This document shows, piece after piece, positions 37,901 through 50,322 of a DNA stretch of 64,000 nucleotides. Positions within the stretch are counted from its first letter, which is position 1; the number at the start of each line of letters is the position of its first letter. The notes under the pieces were generated by a model. It did not search any database and had not been told where the DNA came from. It saw only the letters and a list, made by a program, of their open reading frames with translations. Source of the stretch: Lineus longissimus (lineage: Eukaryota > Nemertea > Pilidiophora > Heteronemertea > Lineidae); NCBI RefSeq assembly GCF_910592395.1, contig NC_088308.1:7703001-7767000 (forward strand). The letters are read 5' to 3'. The position numbers were made by a program, and so were the translations under genes.

Positions 37901-39737
37901 TTCAATTTCCAAATAAACGATTCTACTTTAGGGCCCTTTAATTTTGAACCATCAAACAACATCAATACAAGTGAATGTTGGCCATATTAACATCCCCGAG
38001 ACAAGCCTATCGGCGACAGGGTTCAAAACGGAATGGCCAGGGTTTACCAATGACAGAGTGCAGTGGTAACGGTGGCTGTTGCTGAAATTGGTCATTAAAA
38101 ACACCTCGGTTACAATGAGGTATCGTTTTCTCTGTATTTTATTGTGCGCCCCGTTTCGCTTTCGCTACCGCTCGGGTTGGAGTAAAATATGCGGTCAGAA
38201 GCGGTCAGAAACACTAGAAATCACTTTTCACTGTTTAGTTTAAGGTGTTTCAGGATAGATATCTAACGCTAGAGGGTGGAGAAACCATTTCAAAACCTAG
38301 CCTATATTTAGTGCCTCCCTTTGGTGTTTAGTGAGACAAGGGATACATACCTCCAGTTCAGTATCAATGAATACACGGCGACGCTCAATTATTTAGATCT
38401 GTCATATCAAAATAACGCACAACGATAAACACACGCGATATGTGTTTGCCTGAGGTATCACTTTGATAGTGTGTGTATAGTAAGGTGCGACCATAATTTC
38501 CTCCACAGCCCTGCAAATTAATTGCCATTGTCTGTGAAAAAGGAAAGTATCTGGCCAGACAATAGAGACGAATTGTAATTTGGCCCAATCCCATCTCTGA
38601 GCGAGTAATAGGGTGTTTACTATGCGAAGTGTAAAACCAGATGTCAACAAGTCATCCATTCTCATAAACTTTTATTCAAACTACCTTATTTATCATGCTT
38701 ATCTTCATTATGGTGTTATTATCTCACTAAATAGATATATGTCTACAATCGTGTACCGTAGGCTAATATACTATATCATGACTATAAAAACATGCGTGGC
38801 GGTGGCAAGCATAAATGGCTTGATATATATGCATCTAAACTGGTCATCAACTGTCAAAACAAGTGTTTGCTTATCTCTCACGGAATATCTCGTCAATTCA
38901 TTTTCATATCTCATCAGAATGACATGATTAGATATAAAACCCTTGTTCATCAGGATGGAAGTTTCTTTCTTTCCGAAAATGAGAGAAGTTTTGGCGAATA
39001 AGATAATGTCGAAGACGCTCCTTATTTTCTTCGCTTTTACAGCAGCGAACCGGTCGTCCTTCAATCATGTATTCTAAAATACCAGGATTTAGAACGAACC
39101 GCACTTTACAGTGTAAATGCACTATGCGCAAACGACCCTCGCGGTTTTGGTGAGACAACCAATACCTCCGGTTCGGTATCAATTCCTTAAACCTCACCCA
39201 GCTTGGAGAAGTAAAATTACTAGTGCATCGTTCCACGTGGAAAGAGTCGATGCTTGGAGAGCCAACATGGGTCAAAACGGAGTCAACATCGGAAAAGCGC
39301 GATAATTCAGTCAGATTTTGAATTTGTTCTTCTTTGTGCAAATTGTTGATGGAAACTATACTAATGTAGAATAGGAGGCGACTTGGCAGCCGACAGCTGG
39401 GTAATATTGCCCTTAATAATGCCAATGGTCATTTATAGAAATGCTGCAGTCAGTGATTACGGCCTTACTTTATTTACGAAATTCATTTGACGATATCGTT
39501 TTTCGTTCCTCGCTTGCAGAATCTCTCCCGGCGAGTGACTGGGGTGACTCTGAGGAGAACCGAGAAAAGAGAGGATGCAGGGATACGATGGGTGAGTGTG
39601 GCATCTGGGCCAAGAGCGGCAAGTGTAATTCAAAGAACCCGAAGGCAGCTTCGACCATGAGGTTCTTCTGCCCAGAGTCGTGTAACCAGTGCCGGAGAAA
39701 GAGGGACGAGCGACAATGGTACATGTTCCGACGATAG
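34980..39737 (+). CDS. Secreted ShKT-domain peptide precursor, 2 exons
   Basis: Exon 1 (34980-35037) encodes a short start and a strongly hydrophobic signal peptide (VCLLIALIFVLIA). It ends at GCAG/GTATGT in phase 1. Exon 2 (39520-39737) follows CGCTTGCAG in matching phase, giving 91 residues. After the signal peptide comes an acidic propeptide (about 20-33) and the furin-type site REKR at 34-37. Six cysteines at 39, 46, 55, 70, 74 and 77 then fit the ShKT spacing, with Asp41, Trp49 and Met66 at usual positions. Directly after the last cysteine is a second basic site, RRKR (78-81), and a basic tail. The layout predicts a released peptide of about 40 residues. ShKT folds occur in channel-acting peptides and also in many enzymes and matrix proteins. 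Arg-Phe follows Met66, and I do not see the Lys-Tyr pair typical of channel blockers. Function is therefore open. Confidence 0.88.
35404..35990. repeat. Degenerate 27-30-bp tandem repeat in the ShKT intron
   Basis: Repeated GGTTCAATGCGTCCACTTTC and CCTCTCT phrases, about ten units between 35404 and 35720. Isolated units reappear around 35895-35985. All three plus frames stay open across it, which marks it as repeat rather than coding. It lies in the 4.5-kb intron (35038-39519), where no other exon was recognised. Confidence 0.8.
39115..39432. repeat. Dispersed repeat, copy just upstream of ShKT exon 2
   Basis: Counterpart of 33815-34170: 39215-39375 in direct orientation and 39385-39430 inverted. 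The preceding segment (GAGACAACCAATACCTCCGG TTCGGTATCAA) also resembles about 38330-38370. The long minus-strand open frame 38928-39425 runs over this repeat and is not accepted as a gene. Confidence 0.6.
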
Positions 39738-42049
39738 ATGGTAAAGACATCTGGTGGTGAGTATTGTACCAACAGTCAGTGGGCGCTCAGTGCTAAGAAC
39801 GCCGTTGCCAGTGCAACTGTAACATCTGTCCAGTGTTTCCCAGATTTCAGTGCCTTCCCTATTCACGGATAAGGCGACCAAAGAACCTAACTCTAAAAGT
39901 AGAAACACTCACAGATACACTGGGCTTATACCCGGTGGGCCTAAGGAGGTACGACAATTTTCACCACTGTTTCGTCTCGATGTCCTTGAGCGAGACACTT
40001 AACCCTAAATCGCTTCGTTCTTTGAATGTATCTTCTTGGGCAGCATTGAGTTGCTTTCTCGCAATGTACTCCCCTCCATGAGGTGGTAATACAAGGCTAG
40101 GCCAATAATAGTCCACAGAAATTGACGAAATCTTGTCACATTCGTGTATAAAGGACCGGCAAAATAAGGAGTTTGTCCTGTCCGAAGTTTCTCAAAGACT
40201 TTTATCAATGTTATTTAGAGTTTCTCCCTTTTTTTCAGTTGGAGTGATAAACGGCCAATCAACGAAGACTCATTCTCTCGTCGCTATTCATTGAAAGGAC
40301 TTCAGGGCGCGTGTACTTCAGACGGTATGACTTTCGGATAGGTTTCTATGGTAGCGAAAGATGGAAGCACTGTTCCGTGGCACATGGGCGGTTGTTGTTA
40401 CAGACATGTATGTGAGGAGAAGCGATCGTCTGACCACAGGCCTTTTTTAATTTTTTAAAACAAGAAGTTTGAACTTTGAGGGGAACTATATTGGCAGGAT
40501 CATGGGGATCCGATTTTGGGTCTCCGTACTATAGAGTAAGGGAATTGCGTCTGGTTTGACAGAGGCCAAATGATTTAAAACGATGTCTTCGCGTGTTGCG
40601 AAATAACAGTGACCCTAATCGGGTCGAATTGTTTCTTGCCTATTCAGTCTTCCTTCAATCGAACCGAAATGACGCACTCCATTATTTATGACTCGAAAGA
40701 ACTATTCAGGAAGTTTCAGAATCAAGGTGTATATGTATATTCAAAACGATACGCTGCGCAAAAGTTAGAATATCAGTCAACGGAATATTAGGTAATTCAT
40801 GTGATCAGAAAAAAATATTAAAATATGTCATTCATCTCGGTCTTTTTTCTCTATCACTTCGATCCCGTTAAGGGGATGTTTTTAATTCATTGATGTATCC
40901 TATATAACACTCGGATGGTGGTGATAACGCAAGTGTTCCATTCTATCATCTCTTTTAACTTCAATCACTGTGTTTGTGTGTAGAAGAACCCTTGATGTGG
41001 TATTGCAGACTCCCTTCGTTTTGGTTACACTCGTCTCTTTGAGAAAGTCACAGAGGATATCAGTCAGTATCCGTGGCGTCAATCGTCGAGACATGCAGCC
41101 ATAAGGACCTCGCCATTATCCATTTTGTTTTTTAGATGAGCTATTGACGATTTTTTATCTGGTCCGTCCATATCGTTGCGTTTAATAGTTCCTAGCTGGA
41201 ACTGAGACGTATGTGACATTTTTTAGCTTTGGAATCGAAATAATCGGATGGCTTTTTTCTTACGCATCGATGCTTGACAACTTAATCCAAGTGAATCATG
41301 TACAGAGCTCCCATTTGTGGTCGAATGATAAAGCCATTAACAAATATTCGAACCCCTCTATCTCTTACACCCGGCCACCACTGGGAAAACTTAAGAATTT
41401 GGTTTTTACGGTCAGGTAGGCGTACTCTATCCCACAACACATTCAAATCATTTGTAGCTCGCATGTTAAATAAAAGTCGCTCAGCTCCCGGACTATCACA
41501 TCACTGCCCATTTGCCTGAATTTCACATTTTCTCACCTCACCCAGTTGTGTTTTTGTATTTGTTTAATCTGTCAGTTAAGCAAAACTTTTCCCAGAAATC
41601 ACAAGATGGACAGTTATAAAACGAGTACTTCTCCTGGAATTACTAATTCACACAAGCTCGTCCATATCGACATAAACTGCAGAGGCACGAAATTAACAAG
41701 AAGACTGAACTATTTCAAAAGTACAATTATATTTTACTTCTAATACTCCGACCAATTTCATATAACTTTAACACTGTACATAATATTTCTGGAGTCCGGG
41801 TTAAATGATTGATTACATAAGTAAGACAATAATGCTTTTCACTGTAATAAAAATGTTCTAATGGACAACAAGATTTGTGGCAACCCTGTTCAAACCTTAT
41901 TGAAATCGGTCTGGTATTTTAGGAGTTATCACAAATCATAGGTGTTGATATTTGTAATATGAGCTAGACTGTATGCCACCTTCTGGAATCTTGAATAGTG
42001 TATGATCGTATGGTCATACACTGGTGACTGAACTAATGATAATGTACAC
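39738..42049. other. Non-coding stretch, no gene seen
   Basis: This contains the 3' flank of the ShKT gene and AT-rich sequence. Short frames on both strands have no splice or family support. Confidence 0.4.
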
Positions 42050-44162
42050 TCAGTTACGATACCAATCAGTTGCGAGGAAATCATCCACTGCGTTCACCAG
42101 TTCGTTGAGGTCTTTGGCCTCGCTCTCATGCTCGACTTCCAATAGTCTTTTCAGATAGTCCTTGGCTGCTTTGTACACCATCTTCTCAAACGGCCTTACA
42201 GTCTCACCACACTTGCACAGAGAAGTCGAGGTCAGAGGTCAAATGTCAGTTATATGAGCGTAAAGGACATCAAATGACCATACGCTTATTTCCAGGACTC
42301 TGATTGCAGTGAACACTAACATACCGATGGTAGTGGCAGGGGGAGGGGGTCTAAAAATCGGCGTGTTCGTGCGTACGTACTTAAGGGAGCTACTTCGACG
42401 GACGACATGTGACACCAGAGGAGCTGATTTCGTTCCTTACAACACCTCCGAAACTATTAAGTTACCACCATCTTGAAAGAAGTACTTCGTATATAGATGA
42501 AATGGTCCAGGGACCATGTGCTCACCTCGGGTAATGTAATGCATGTCATTTGCAGTGGATATGGGGAGGACAGTTTCTGGCTAGTTTCACCAGTTTTGAT
42601 TTCATTGAATGATATTATTCTTCTCGGCTCAATGGCACAAAGGAAAATTACCGGCACCATCTATGTATAGCATTTTGGTTTAAAGTTGACTGAATTTCAG
42701 GGTTATTGAAGAGTGTACATGTCAAATGGAAATTGATTGACATCTGTTAAACAGTTAAGGAGTAATAGGACTTTGTTTGATTTTCAAGATGGCGGCCTGG
42801 TGGTCACATTTGTCATGGGATTTAACTGAAAATTATGGATATTGATAAGAGTACATAGATACATAATCACATGAAGTTTAGTTGCAATCCGATCATTAGT
42901 TTCGGAGTAATAGGACTTTGTTTAATTTTCAAGATGGCCGCCTGGCGCCATATTGGTCGATGAATTTGACTGAAAGTCAGGTATGTTGTAGAGAGTACAT
43001 AGATATACAATCACATGACATTTGGTTGCAATCCGACTTTGTTTAATTTTCAAGATGGCCGCTGGCGGCCATATTTGAGGACCGAGCGGGACAAATTTTT
43101 GGATTAGAAGAGAGGGTCCCTAGATACATGTCCTCACAAGTTTAAAACCTTCTAGCTCAAATAGAAACGAAACGTGCCGCCTATCGGTGATTTAGTGAAT
43201 TTCGACCTCCGTGACCTTGAAAAGAAGGTCAAATTAAAAACCCGGGTGATATGTCATTTAACCTTATTAGATAAACCCACCATAAAAATTTCGTCACTCT
43301 ACGTACAACCATTAGCTTCAAAAAGGCAAAAAACAACTCCCAAGATGGCCGCCCGAGGCCAGAAAGTAGGTCATATCGCGAAAAGAAAAATACGTCTGGG
43401 GATATTGCCCAAAGCTACCATCACACCAAGTTTCAGCCATCTAGCCCTAGCGGTGACGAAATAAACGTGCTCCGCTAACGGACAACGACGGACGACGGAC
43501 GCCATGGTATCGTATAAGCACCCCAGAGGTGAGCTAAAGAATTTTTCGATTTGCAATGAGCGGATTATTGCATCAGAACTAAGCCCGCGAAAATGATTGC
43601 TGCCTATACGCTGCGTTTATAGTTCCCCATAAAATTGTCTTCAAACCCACCAGTAAGTGTCAGCTTTTATTTATAAAGATCATATTCTGTTATTTATTAA
43701 TAAAATAAAACGTTTTATGAGAGAAAGTGGCACAAATTCGGCCTGAATAAGATTTGCAGTCTGAACTGGTGACACAGTTTAAGACGTAGGATTATCAAAC
43801 ACCTGAATCTCAGGATGCCGATATCTAAGATGGCGGCAAGTGATAATAAATTCCAGTGTCTGAACACTCAAAAGCAAAAATACTCAGCAGTAAATGAAAA
43901 GACGTGTGCTGTGTCTGTCTGCATGAACATCGTAGATTATGTATCTTGGCTGGCCAAAGCTCGGGCGACTTTTATCGGCAAGCAGGTCGGTGAGCTCCTT
44001 GTAGGAAGCCATGGCATCCAATTCCTTGTCCACATCCTCATCTACAATGATCTCATCCCTTTCCTTGTTCAACTGGAATACAGCAAACGACGACTTCTGC
44101 GCCATCTTCACCTTGTCAAACCTAATCTTGCAATTGGCGTTACATGTTACACCGCTAGCCAT
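42050..44162 (-). CDS. ADF/cofilin-like actin-binding protein, apparently incomplete
   Basis: Two minus-strand coding segments read as one ADF-homology domain. The 5' segment starts at ATG 44162 with MASGV, including the N-terminal Ser that is the regulatory phosphorylation site in the family. It runs through FDKVKM, SSFAVFQL, YKELTDLL and QPRYIIYD (residue 78, to about 43929). The last exon, 42211-42050, follows TTCTCTGTGCAAG and reads CGETVRPFEKMVYKAAKDYL to a TGA. It matches the CPDTAP-KMVYASSKDAL helix region of cofilins. The central strand between YIIYD and CGET is not found as a clean exon. Direct read-through gives VHADRHSTRLFIYC and then a stop at 43884. Either a small exon was missed, a non-canonical donor is used, or the gene is decaying. 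The intervening intron contains a 1-kb non-autonomous element. Family knowledge: ADF/cofilins sever and depolymerise actin filaments in the cytoplasm. Confidence 0.68.
42497..43535. mobile_element. Non-autonomous element in the ADF-like intron
   Basis: It begins GATGAAATGGTCCAGGGACC then ATGTGCTCACCT and ends with CGACGGACGACGGACGCC, ATCGTATAAGCACCCC and AGAGGTGAGC. This is the same architecture as the insert at 19935-21170. GCTCACCT at one end and AGGTGAGC at the other are inverted. Internally there are three copies of a CAAGATGGC(C/G)GCCTGG module. No coding frame of its own. Confidence 0.72.
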
Positions 44163-44654
44163 CTTGATATATCAAAATCCGCTGTTACTTTAAGATGTCC
44201 GCCTATCTAGTGCTGTCATCACCCAGCCTATTGTGTCTATTGGAAACACTGACACATGGGAAACAACCACAGATGTTACACCGGGTTAAACATATTTGTA
44301 AAGAGTTTAAGGTGGCATGTTCAAAGAAATAAATATCCGCGATTTAAATAACCCTTCGGATCCATTAACCACTGGTTATGTTTCTTTTGTGTTTTAAAAG
44401 TAACAATGCTGATTTCGTCGCAATGTTTTGTCTCCGAGATAATGGAGGATCGTAACAGATAAGATCAGTTGCTGGCTGTTTCGGAAAACATAAAGCGAGC
44501 AGCCCAGGGCCACGATTTGAATTTAAAAGACATCGCATTAAAATTCAAAGATAAAATAATTAGAATTCCCTCGATTTAATTTGTTTTTAAAATTACGTCA
44601 ATTCCGCGGGCGAGAAACCTTGCACTGCCTTTTCTCGAGAGAAAATAAACTTCC

Positions 44655-44781
44655 TTATACTTTCTGTTGAGGACGCAAACTGGCCTCTTTTGTGATATTA
44701 GTAGATTTATACTTGAAAGCCAGCCAATCCTTCGCCAATTCTTGTGTCTCACCGCACATCTTGATCATACACATCCCCCGC
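44655..44781 (-). pseudogene. Isolated ADF/cofilin-like 3' exon or gene fragment
   Basis: A strong 3' splice signal (TGTCTCCTTTCTAAATTCAAG) precedes 127 bp that read RGMCMIKMCGETQELAKDWL and continue to a TAA at 44655. The CMIK-MCGET stretch aligns with the central strand and W-C-PET turn of cofilins, and shares CGET with the last exon at 42050-42211. It lies upstream of the start codon of that gene, so it belongs to a separate copy. I find no matching 5' exon between 44.8 and 45.9 kb. It may be a partial tandem duplicate. The family resemblance is modest, so an unrelated small exon is possible. Confidence 0.4.
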
Positions 44782-45937
44782 CTTGAATTTAGAAAGGAGA
44801 CAGACATCACCAACAACTTATGCTTTTGCAGGTCGCGAGAACATGCTCTATTCACATAAAGACCATCCTGAGATACAGGTTATACGGCGATCTGCATGAT
44901 TTGAATAAATTCACCTGAGTGTTTGAACTGACGAGAGAGTTCGAATAACAGTTTAACACACGATGAAAACCGCGGCCGCCATGGAATTATTTTGAAGTTT
45001 ACAAGTAAGTTGAAAACGTATCTGATTTTAAAGACGGTCTTTCAAAAAATATATATAGCTGTTGTGTCCTCGACCCGTTTAACATGATGCCGGAACTGGC
45101 GCTCTAAAACCCCCCTGCCCTTCATACGTATTTCCTGTTGAAAGATAGAAAACTGGTTGAAAATAATTTTCACATCGCCTGCAGGAGTTTGCTGATTGAT
45201 TCAACAGGTGTCTTGGCTCGAGTTTGGTGAAAATCACAGCATTCTTTTACAATAACAACATTGTGTACAATATTACAGCTACAAGTTTAGACACTCGCAA
45301 TCGTATGTGTTTGTCTTGGATACCAGTGACACTTCAGAATCGGATTCTTATAAGGGCATAAAGTGTTTATTAGCAACACGTCGAAGCACAAGTCCTAGAC
45401 AAATTGTATAAATAAATATTTGATTCATCTACAGTGTGAAAAGCCGACTAGGGGGACGAGGTTCATCCGAGACGCGGGTCTCCGCAAGTTGTTCCAAAAT
45501 TCCGATCATGACTGGTCCTCGGGTCATTTGACGATTTGATTATTGGACGACCACAAACAGGACACGGGTTGTGGACACAAGAGATGGAAAGAATTTAATC
45601 ATTTGAAGCAAAAAAGCACCAATCAGTGCGTTTGCTTATTTTAGGAATATTCTATCTCTATCTATCTCTGTTGGTTCCGTTGAGTGAGTCAGCGTTAGAC
45701 GCTGGGTGTGTTAGTGAGAGGTTACTACAAAGGAACCATATGAGTCTGGCCTGGGGAATCAATCGACATCGTCTGCTGAGAAAGCGGGAGAGAACACTCA
45801 ACCTGTCATCAGAAGGCCGTGGAACTCTCGAGGACGCGGAGCTCGAGTGAAGAAACGTGCGAATTTGCGGCGTATACGGAGACAAGACGGGGTCACATCG
45901 TTTCGGACCAAAGCTGAGTTGTAACTGCCTTTTAAAA
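44782..45937. other. Upstream region and probable 5'UTR of the VWC gene
   Basis: No coding exon recognised. GCTTATTTTAG near 45640 could be an acceptor for a 5'UTR exon of the downstream VWC-domain gene. The open frame 45626-45850 begins with GTG rather than ATG and is not supported. Confidence 0.35.
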
Positions 45938-48900
45938 ATGTCTTTCGGTGCCATTTGTTTATTAGTTGTGATAGGTTTGGCGACATTTGTGGATGCTCGG
46001 TCGCACCATCATAAACATCACCACAGACGGACTGATGCTGAAACTGACAGTTCACAAGGCGAACCGAGTGTGGAAAGACGGAGTGAGTTGTGTGTTTATG
46101 AGAATGACACCTACACCGCTGGGGAGAAATTCCGCCCTGACCCCTGCACGTTTTGTCGCTGTCCCCGCCGGGGAGGCAGGGCTGTGTGTAGTGTGATGGA
46201 CTGCAAATACGACAAGGGGTGCCTCCGGTACGAGACGGAGCCCGGAGAGTGCTGTGGCAAGTGTATGGAGCAGGGGTGTCTCCACACTGACGGCAGGGTA
46301 TATCCCAAGGGGTCGGAGGTGCGATCGGATGTCTGCACAAAATGTTTCTGTCCAAAGGACAGCCAGCACACTCTGTGCATGAAGACGGAATGTCCTATGG
46401 CCATGTGTGTGGACCCTGTCACTTTACCAAAACAGTGCTGTGGATACTGCCCAAGAGGTAAGATAAATTTATATCACAAAATAATGCACCTTTAGAAAAA
46501 ATGGAGAAAAACTCGACTGGGTTCCTCAGTCCCGGGACTTTAACTGTCGTTATCCGTGTGCTTGCTCGTTCATTTGCAGGTTTGGATTCGTTGTCATGGC
46601 ACAGGAGCACGCGAACAGACGATTCAACTACTGCTAAAGTCACAGGACTGTGTTCCCCAGCCCCTCTCCCCCTCCCTGATTTGTTGGTACGAAGTCGCAC
46701 CCTGATCTTTCTGCATTGGTTTTATCACGTGCACCCCATACTTTTAGCAGTATAAGGAGAAGTTCTCCAAGTGATACCAACGTCTTGCAACGTGATGGGA
46801 ATAATCTCCATACATTGATGCTTTTGATCCGTGAAGGTCGTGGATCTCAAACTCCCTTGTCTCCTACACCTGACTCATCGCTTCAACGGAATTTCATGAC
46901 GGCGAGATGTCCCCGAAGTGGCGATTGAGTCACGCCTCATCCCATACAAGTTCACCTGTCGCTCCCCGCGGATGTGCAGGTGGTTGGGTGTACCGTGATT
47001 TTGGGATTACCTTCTCAGAAATAAAGGTTTTTGAGATCTTGACATACCTTGGGTTTTTTGCCAAATCAAATATACACCCCGCATAGATCGAGGATTTCTA
47101 ATTGAAAAACCCTTAGAGGTCAAATAACCATTTGGGATCATTAATTTTGCCGAAATATCTCGACGGGGTCATGTATTTGTGTTGGCCGAAAAAGTATATA
47201 CATGTATACTGAAGGGTTTTTCAAAAGCTCAAAAAGCTTTATTTCTAGGAGCGGACACCTTTTCCAACTGTCCATTTTCTCCTACCGGACACTAAGGGAT
47301 TCGCCGTGGCTGTGACTTATGCGAGGAAAAATCCGCTCATGCACTTCCAAATACAATCTCAATTAATTCAAGAAAAAAATTGAACTCTTGTTTGCAAGAA
47401 TTTAAATTAACACCTGAAGTGTTTAGATGAGCAAATATTACACACCTTAAGTGTGGTCCGACAACCAAAGTCGCAAGATTGCAATACATAGACATAGCCT
47501 ACATGTAAGCGAGGAACGCTTCACCGTGACTATATATATTAAAAATAAACCAAAACAACTCGGTTATTTACACACTTTTTGAAATGCAATCGGAATGTCA
47601 AATATTTCTTGATGTTTTGGCTACCCGATACGATCGCCGAAGAGATCCTATACACAACCGGAAAGCCGGCGTCTCGTTTAATGTTGAAAACGGAATTTAC
47701 TGGGAAAATTATAAGTTTACGCATTCCTCAGATCTAATCCAGCAGCGTGCAAACGAGCGATTTCTGTCGCATCGACAGTCTGCGATTATAATCTCTGAGA
47801 TGTGCGACAAAACACCCCTTTTTGCGTGGTACCGTGCAGGCTTCCACTGAATGCCATTTTATGCTAATGGGTGAAGTGGATGGGGACCTGACGGGAATGC
47901 CTTGTCCCCTGAGAGGCTTTGCCAAGTAACGGCCTTTAGGCCAAGTGAATCACAACTGCGCGGGTTACTAAACTGTGGCTCGACCCATATCAGCCGCGGT
48001 GGCTCGAACAAAATGGATGCCGCGACGGCCATCTTGTTTTGTCTGCGAATGATATAGACTCTTTCAACTGTCTCCTCCATTCACTCATTACAGAGACGGC
48101 AGTTCTCTCGTTATGAACTCGATTTGGGGGCGTCGGCTTCCGTTGTGCGGTCCGACTTCGTTTTCAAACATTAGGGAAAAGACCGGAACTAAGCACCTCG
48201 CATCGTCCTGGAGTGATTACTAACAAATTGTCTCAGCGGTAGTCTCATTCGGCGCATTTTGCAAAAATTCAATCGGAAAAATATCACGATTGTCATTTGG
48301 CAGACAACAACTTTTTAAAAAGATATCTTTCCGCGACTTTGGCGCATCAAGATTATTAAATAAAACGTTTGCGAAATTGGCGGTTTACAGTAATACTCAC
48401 CTTTTTGGGATGCTCTGATTTTGTTTATGTCCCATTCCACTTTCATTTATAAGCGATCGGTGATTCATGATGATAATGTTAACGCTTTTAGTGAAATGTG
48501 GGAAGATTTATAATCAAAGAGCACAAAGACTGACTGTGCCCGCCACATCAGCCCCATATCTCCCGGAATTAGTTACTGGATCCGCGCACTGATGACATAA
48601 ATGCCGATTAAAATGCTAGGAGAGTTTATTTCCTTTGTGACTATTCAGGGAAGTTCCGACCGCTTGGTTCTGCCACTCATTAGCTGAATTGAATTAATAA
48701 CTTGATAGAACGCAATATTCATCAACCTATACCAATGATGTATTAGCGCTATCTTATAACAATCATGATGGTTTGACAGTCATTTAGGATACAGCAACCT
48801 TAGGCATTCGAAAAAAGCTTCGACTCTGTACTTCTGACATTCAAAATTGAATCTGACATTTTGTGTGGGCCGGTCGTCACGAATCAGAACTAACTCTTAA

Positions 48901-50149
48901 ATATTTTTTTTTCTTCAAAATTGTACGAGGCTTAGTTGGGATGCAGCCCGGGGAATGTTTTTTTTATTATCTTGCAGCTACAGCAGTTTCCACAAACTAC
49001 AGGATGTTTACAAGCTGAAGGAAAGGTCGTCGTAGAAAGGACGGCGTGGGTACGAATATATAATAAGCACCGCTGAGACGTGCCGTGACAATCTATAGCT
49101 ACACATCCAGGGGATGGACGCAATAAATCGATATATATACAAACAACAACTCGCTAACCTCAGTTCGCAAATACATGTACATGTACTTCTCTCTTATTGA
49201 CACCAACGTATGTTGACATTTATAGCAGAACCACCCATCTACTCATTACTATATAGCTTGAAGAAGCTCTACAGTATACCCCCCCCCCCCCCCCCCTCCC
49301 CCAAATTAATCAAGCAAATACGTTTCCTCCGGGTACGATATGATCTGATGATATGCGTAGGGGATATCATTTCCAGCGGATCCCCGGTGTAATATTCTGG
49401 GGTGCGTTTTCGTTTTCCGACTGTTTCCATTCATTGTTCTCCGATATGGAACCAGGGGGACAACCTAAAACGTTACACCGGCGGCGCCAGATGCGTTCCC
49501 TGCATGGTACCATGTGTACAAAAACATTATCTCTTGTCCCATGCAGCTGAAAAAAAGAAAAGAGCAGACGTTTTCCAAGAATGAAAACATTGATAAGACG
49601 GAGTAAGAATGAATGTGTGGATTGATTGCACCGGCCCGTCGATGATGAGATCTTTTTTTCACATCACTCTGTTAAACAAAGCGATCACATTTTCTAACAA
49701 AATTGTAAAAAGTGTGTCAAATCAGACACTATTGATAGGTTTTGCTATGTCCTGATATGCCATACAATATTCATAAACAACAATCTCGTCCTCATAAGAT
49801 CTTCGTCCTAGTGAATTTCTGTTCGTCAGGTCCTTGTGTATGCACTTGCTTTTTGGCAAAAAATTTCCCAACAGGAACTGAACAATATTTGAACTACAGT
49901 ATTTACTTGCATATTGTTAACATCTTTTTAGGTCCAAATTGCCACTACAGGGGAGGTATCATCTCAGCAAGAGAGGTGATTCGCGTCGACAGGTGTATCG
50001 TCTGCCACTGCCCCAACCCCCTCAAGGACCGAAGTCTTGACGCCGTTTGCACTAACATATGCCAAATAAAGACAGACATCATTAGGAAGGAAATCGAAAA
50101 GAAAAATATGGAGGCGACGGGAACGAAGGATAGGAAGGCGGGAATTTGA
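45938..50149 (+). CDS. VWC2L: Brorin-like secreted protein with von Willebrand factor C domains (VWC2/VWC2L family), 2 coding exons
   Basis: Exon 1 (45938-46457) ends CCAAGAG/GTAAGA in phase 1. Exon 2 (49932-50149) follows CATCTTTTTAG in matching phase, for a total of 245 residues. Residues 1-20 are a signal peptide (cleavage likely after VDA). Next comes a histidine cluster (HHHKHHH, 23-29). VWC domain 1 spans C52-C109, ending CCGKC. VWC domain 2 spans C114-C171, ending CCGYC. Exon 2 adds a third half-domain opening GPNC, with CIVCHC, typical of brorin-family C termini, and then a Lys-rich tail. Asn56 is in an N-glycosylation sequon. Family knowledge: brorin proteins are extracellular BMP antagonists active in neural tissue. 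The start was set at ATG 45938 because the longer upstream frame has only GTG. The exact orthologue (VWC2 or VWC2L) cannot be decided by eye. The 3.5-kb intron shows no further exon. Confidence 0.85.
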
Positions 50150-50316
50150 ACGCAAAGCTCCAGCTCCAGGGAATAGGCGTGATCGCTGTGCCATCTAGCG
50201 AACGAATGACACACTGGTTGTGTGTTTGTCTTTCGTGGTTGTGCTTCAAAAAATGCACATGTTGTGACTGGATCTCATCGTTTCTGTCACATCGCGCAGT
50301 TGCCCATTGTGATGCG

Positions 50317-50322
50317 AATAAA
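50317..50322 (+). promoter_or_regulatory. Poly(A) signal of the VWC gene
   Basis: A canonical AATAAA lies 168 bp after the stop codon, within GCGAATAAAGACTAGTATTA. The surrounding bases loosely resemble the tip of the 118-bp MITE (GAATAAAGACTAGCAAATGC). Confidence 0.55.

Noticed and set aside
38928..39425. 165-residue minus-strand frame
   Set aside because: It runs across a dispersed repeat also found at 33.8-34.2 kb, and no domain is seen.
45626..45850. Frame with a signal-peptide-like start before the VWC gene
   Set aside because: It starts with GTG, has no ATG, and lies in the probable 5'UTR. The real signal peptide starts at 45938.
47584..47850. 88-residue ATG-initiated frame inside the VWC intron
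   Set aside because: No family features, no splice or poly(A) context of its own. Probably chance.
49279..49302. Poly-C/CT run
   Set aside because: Simple low-complexity tract in the VWC intron, no further structure.
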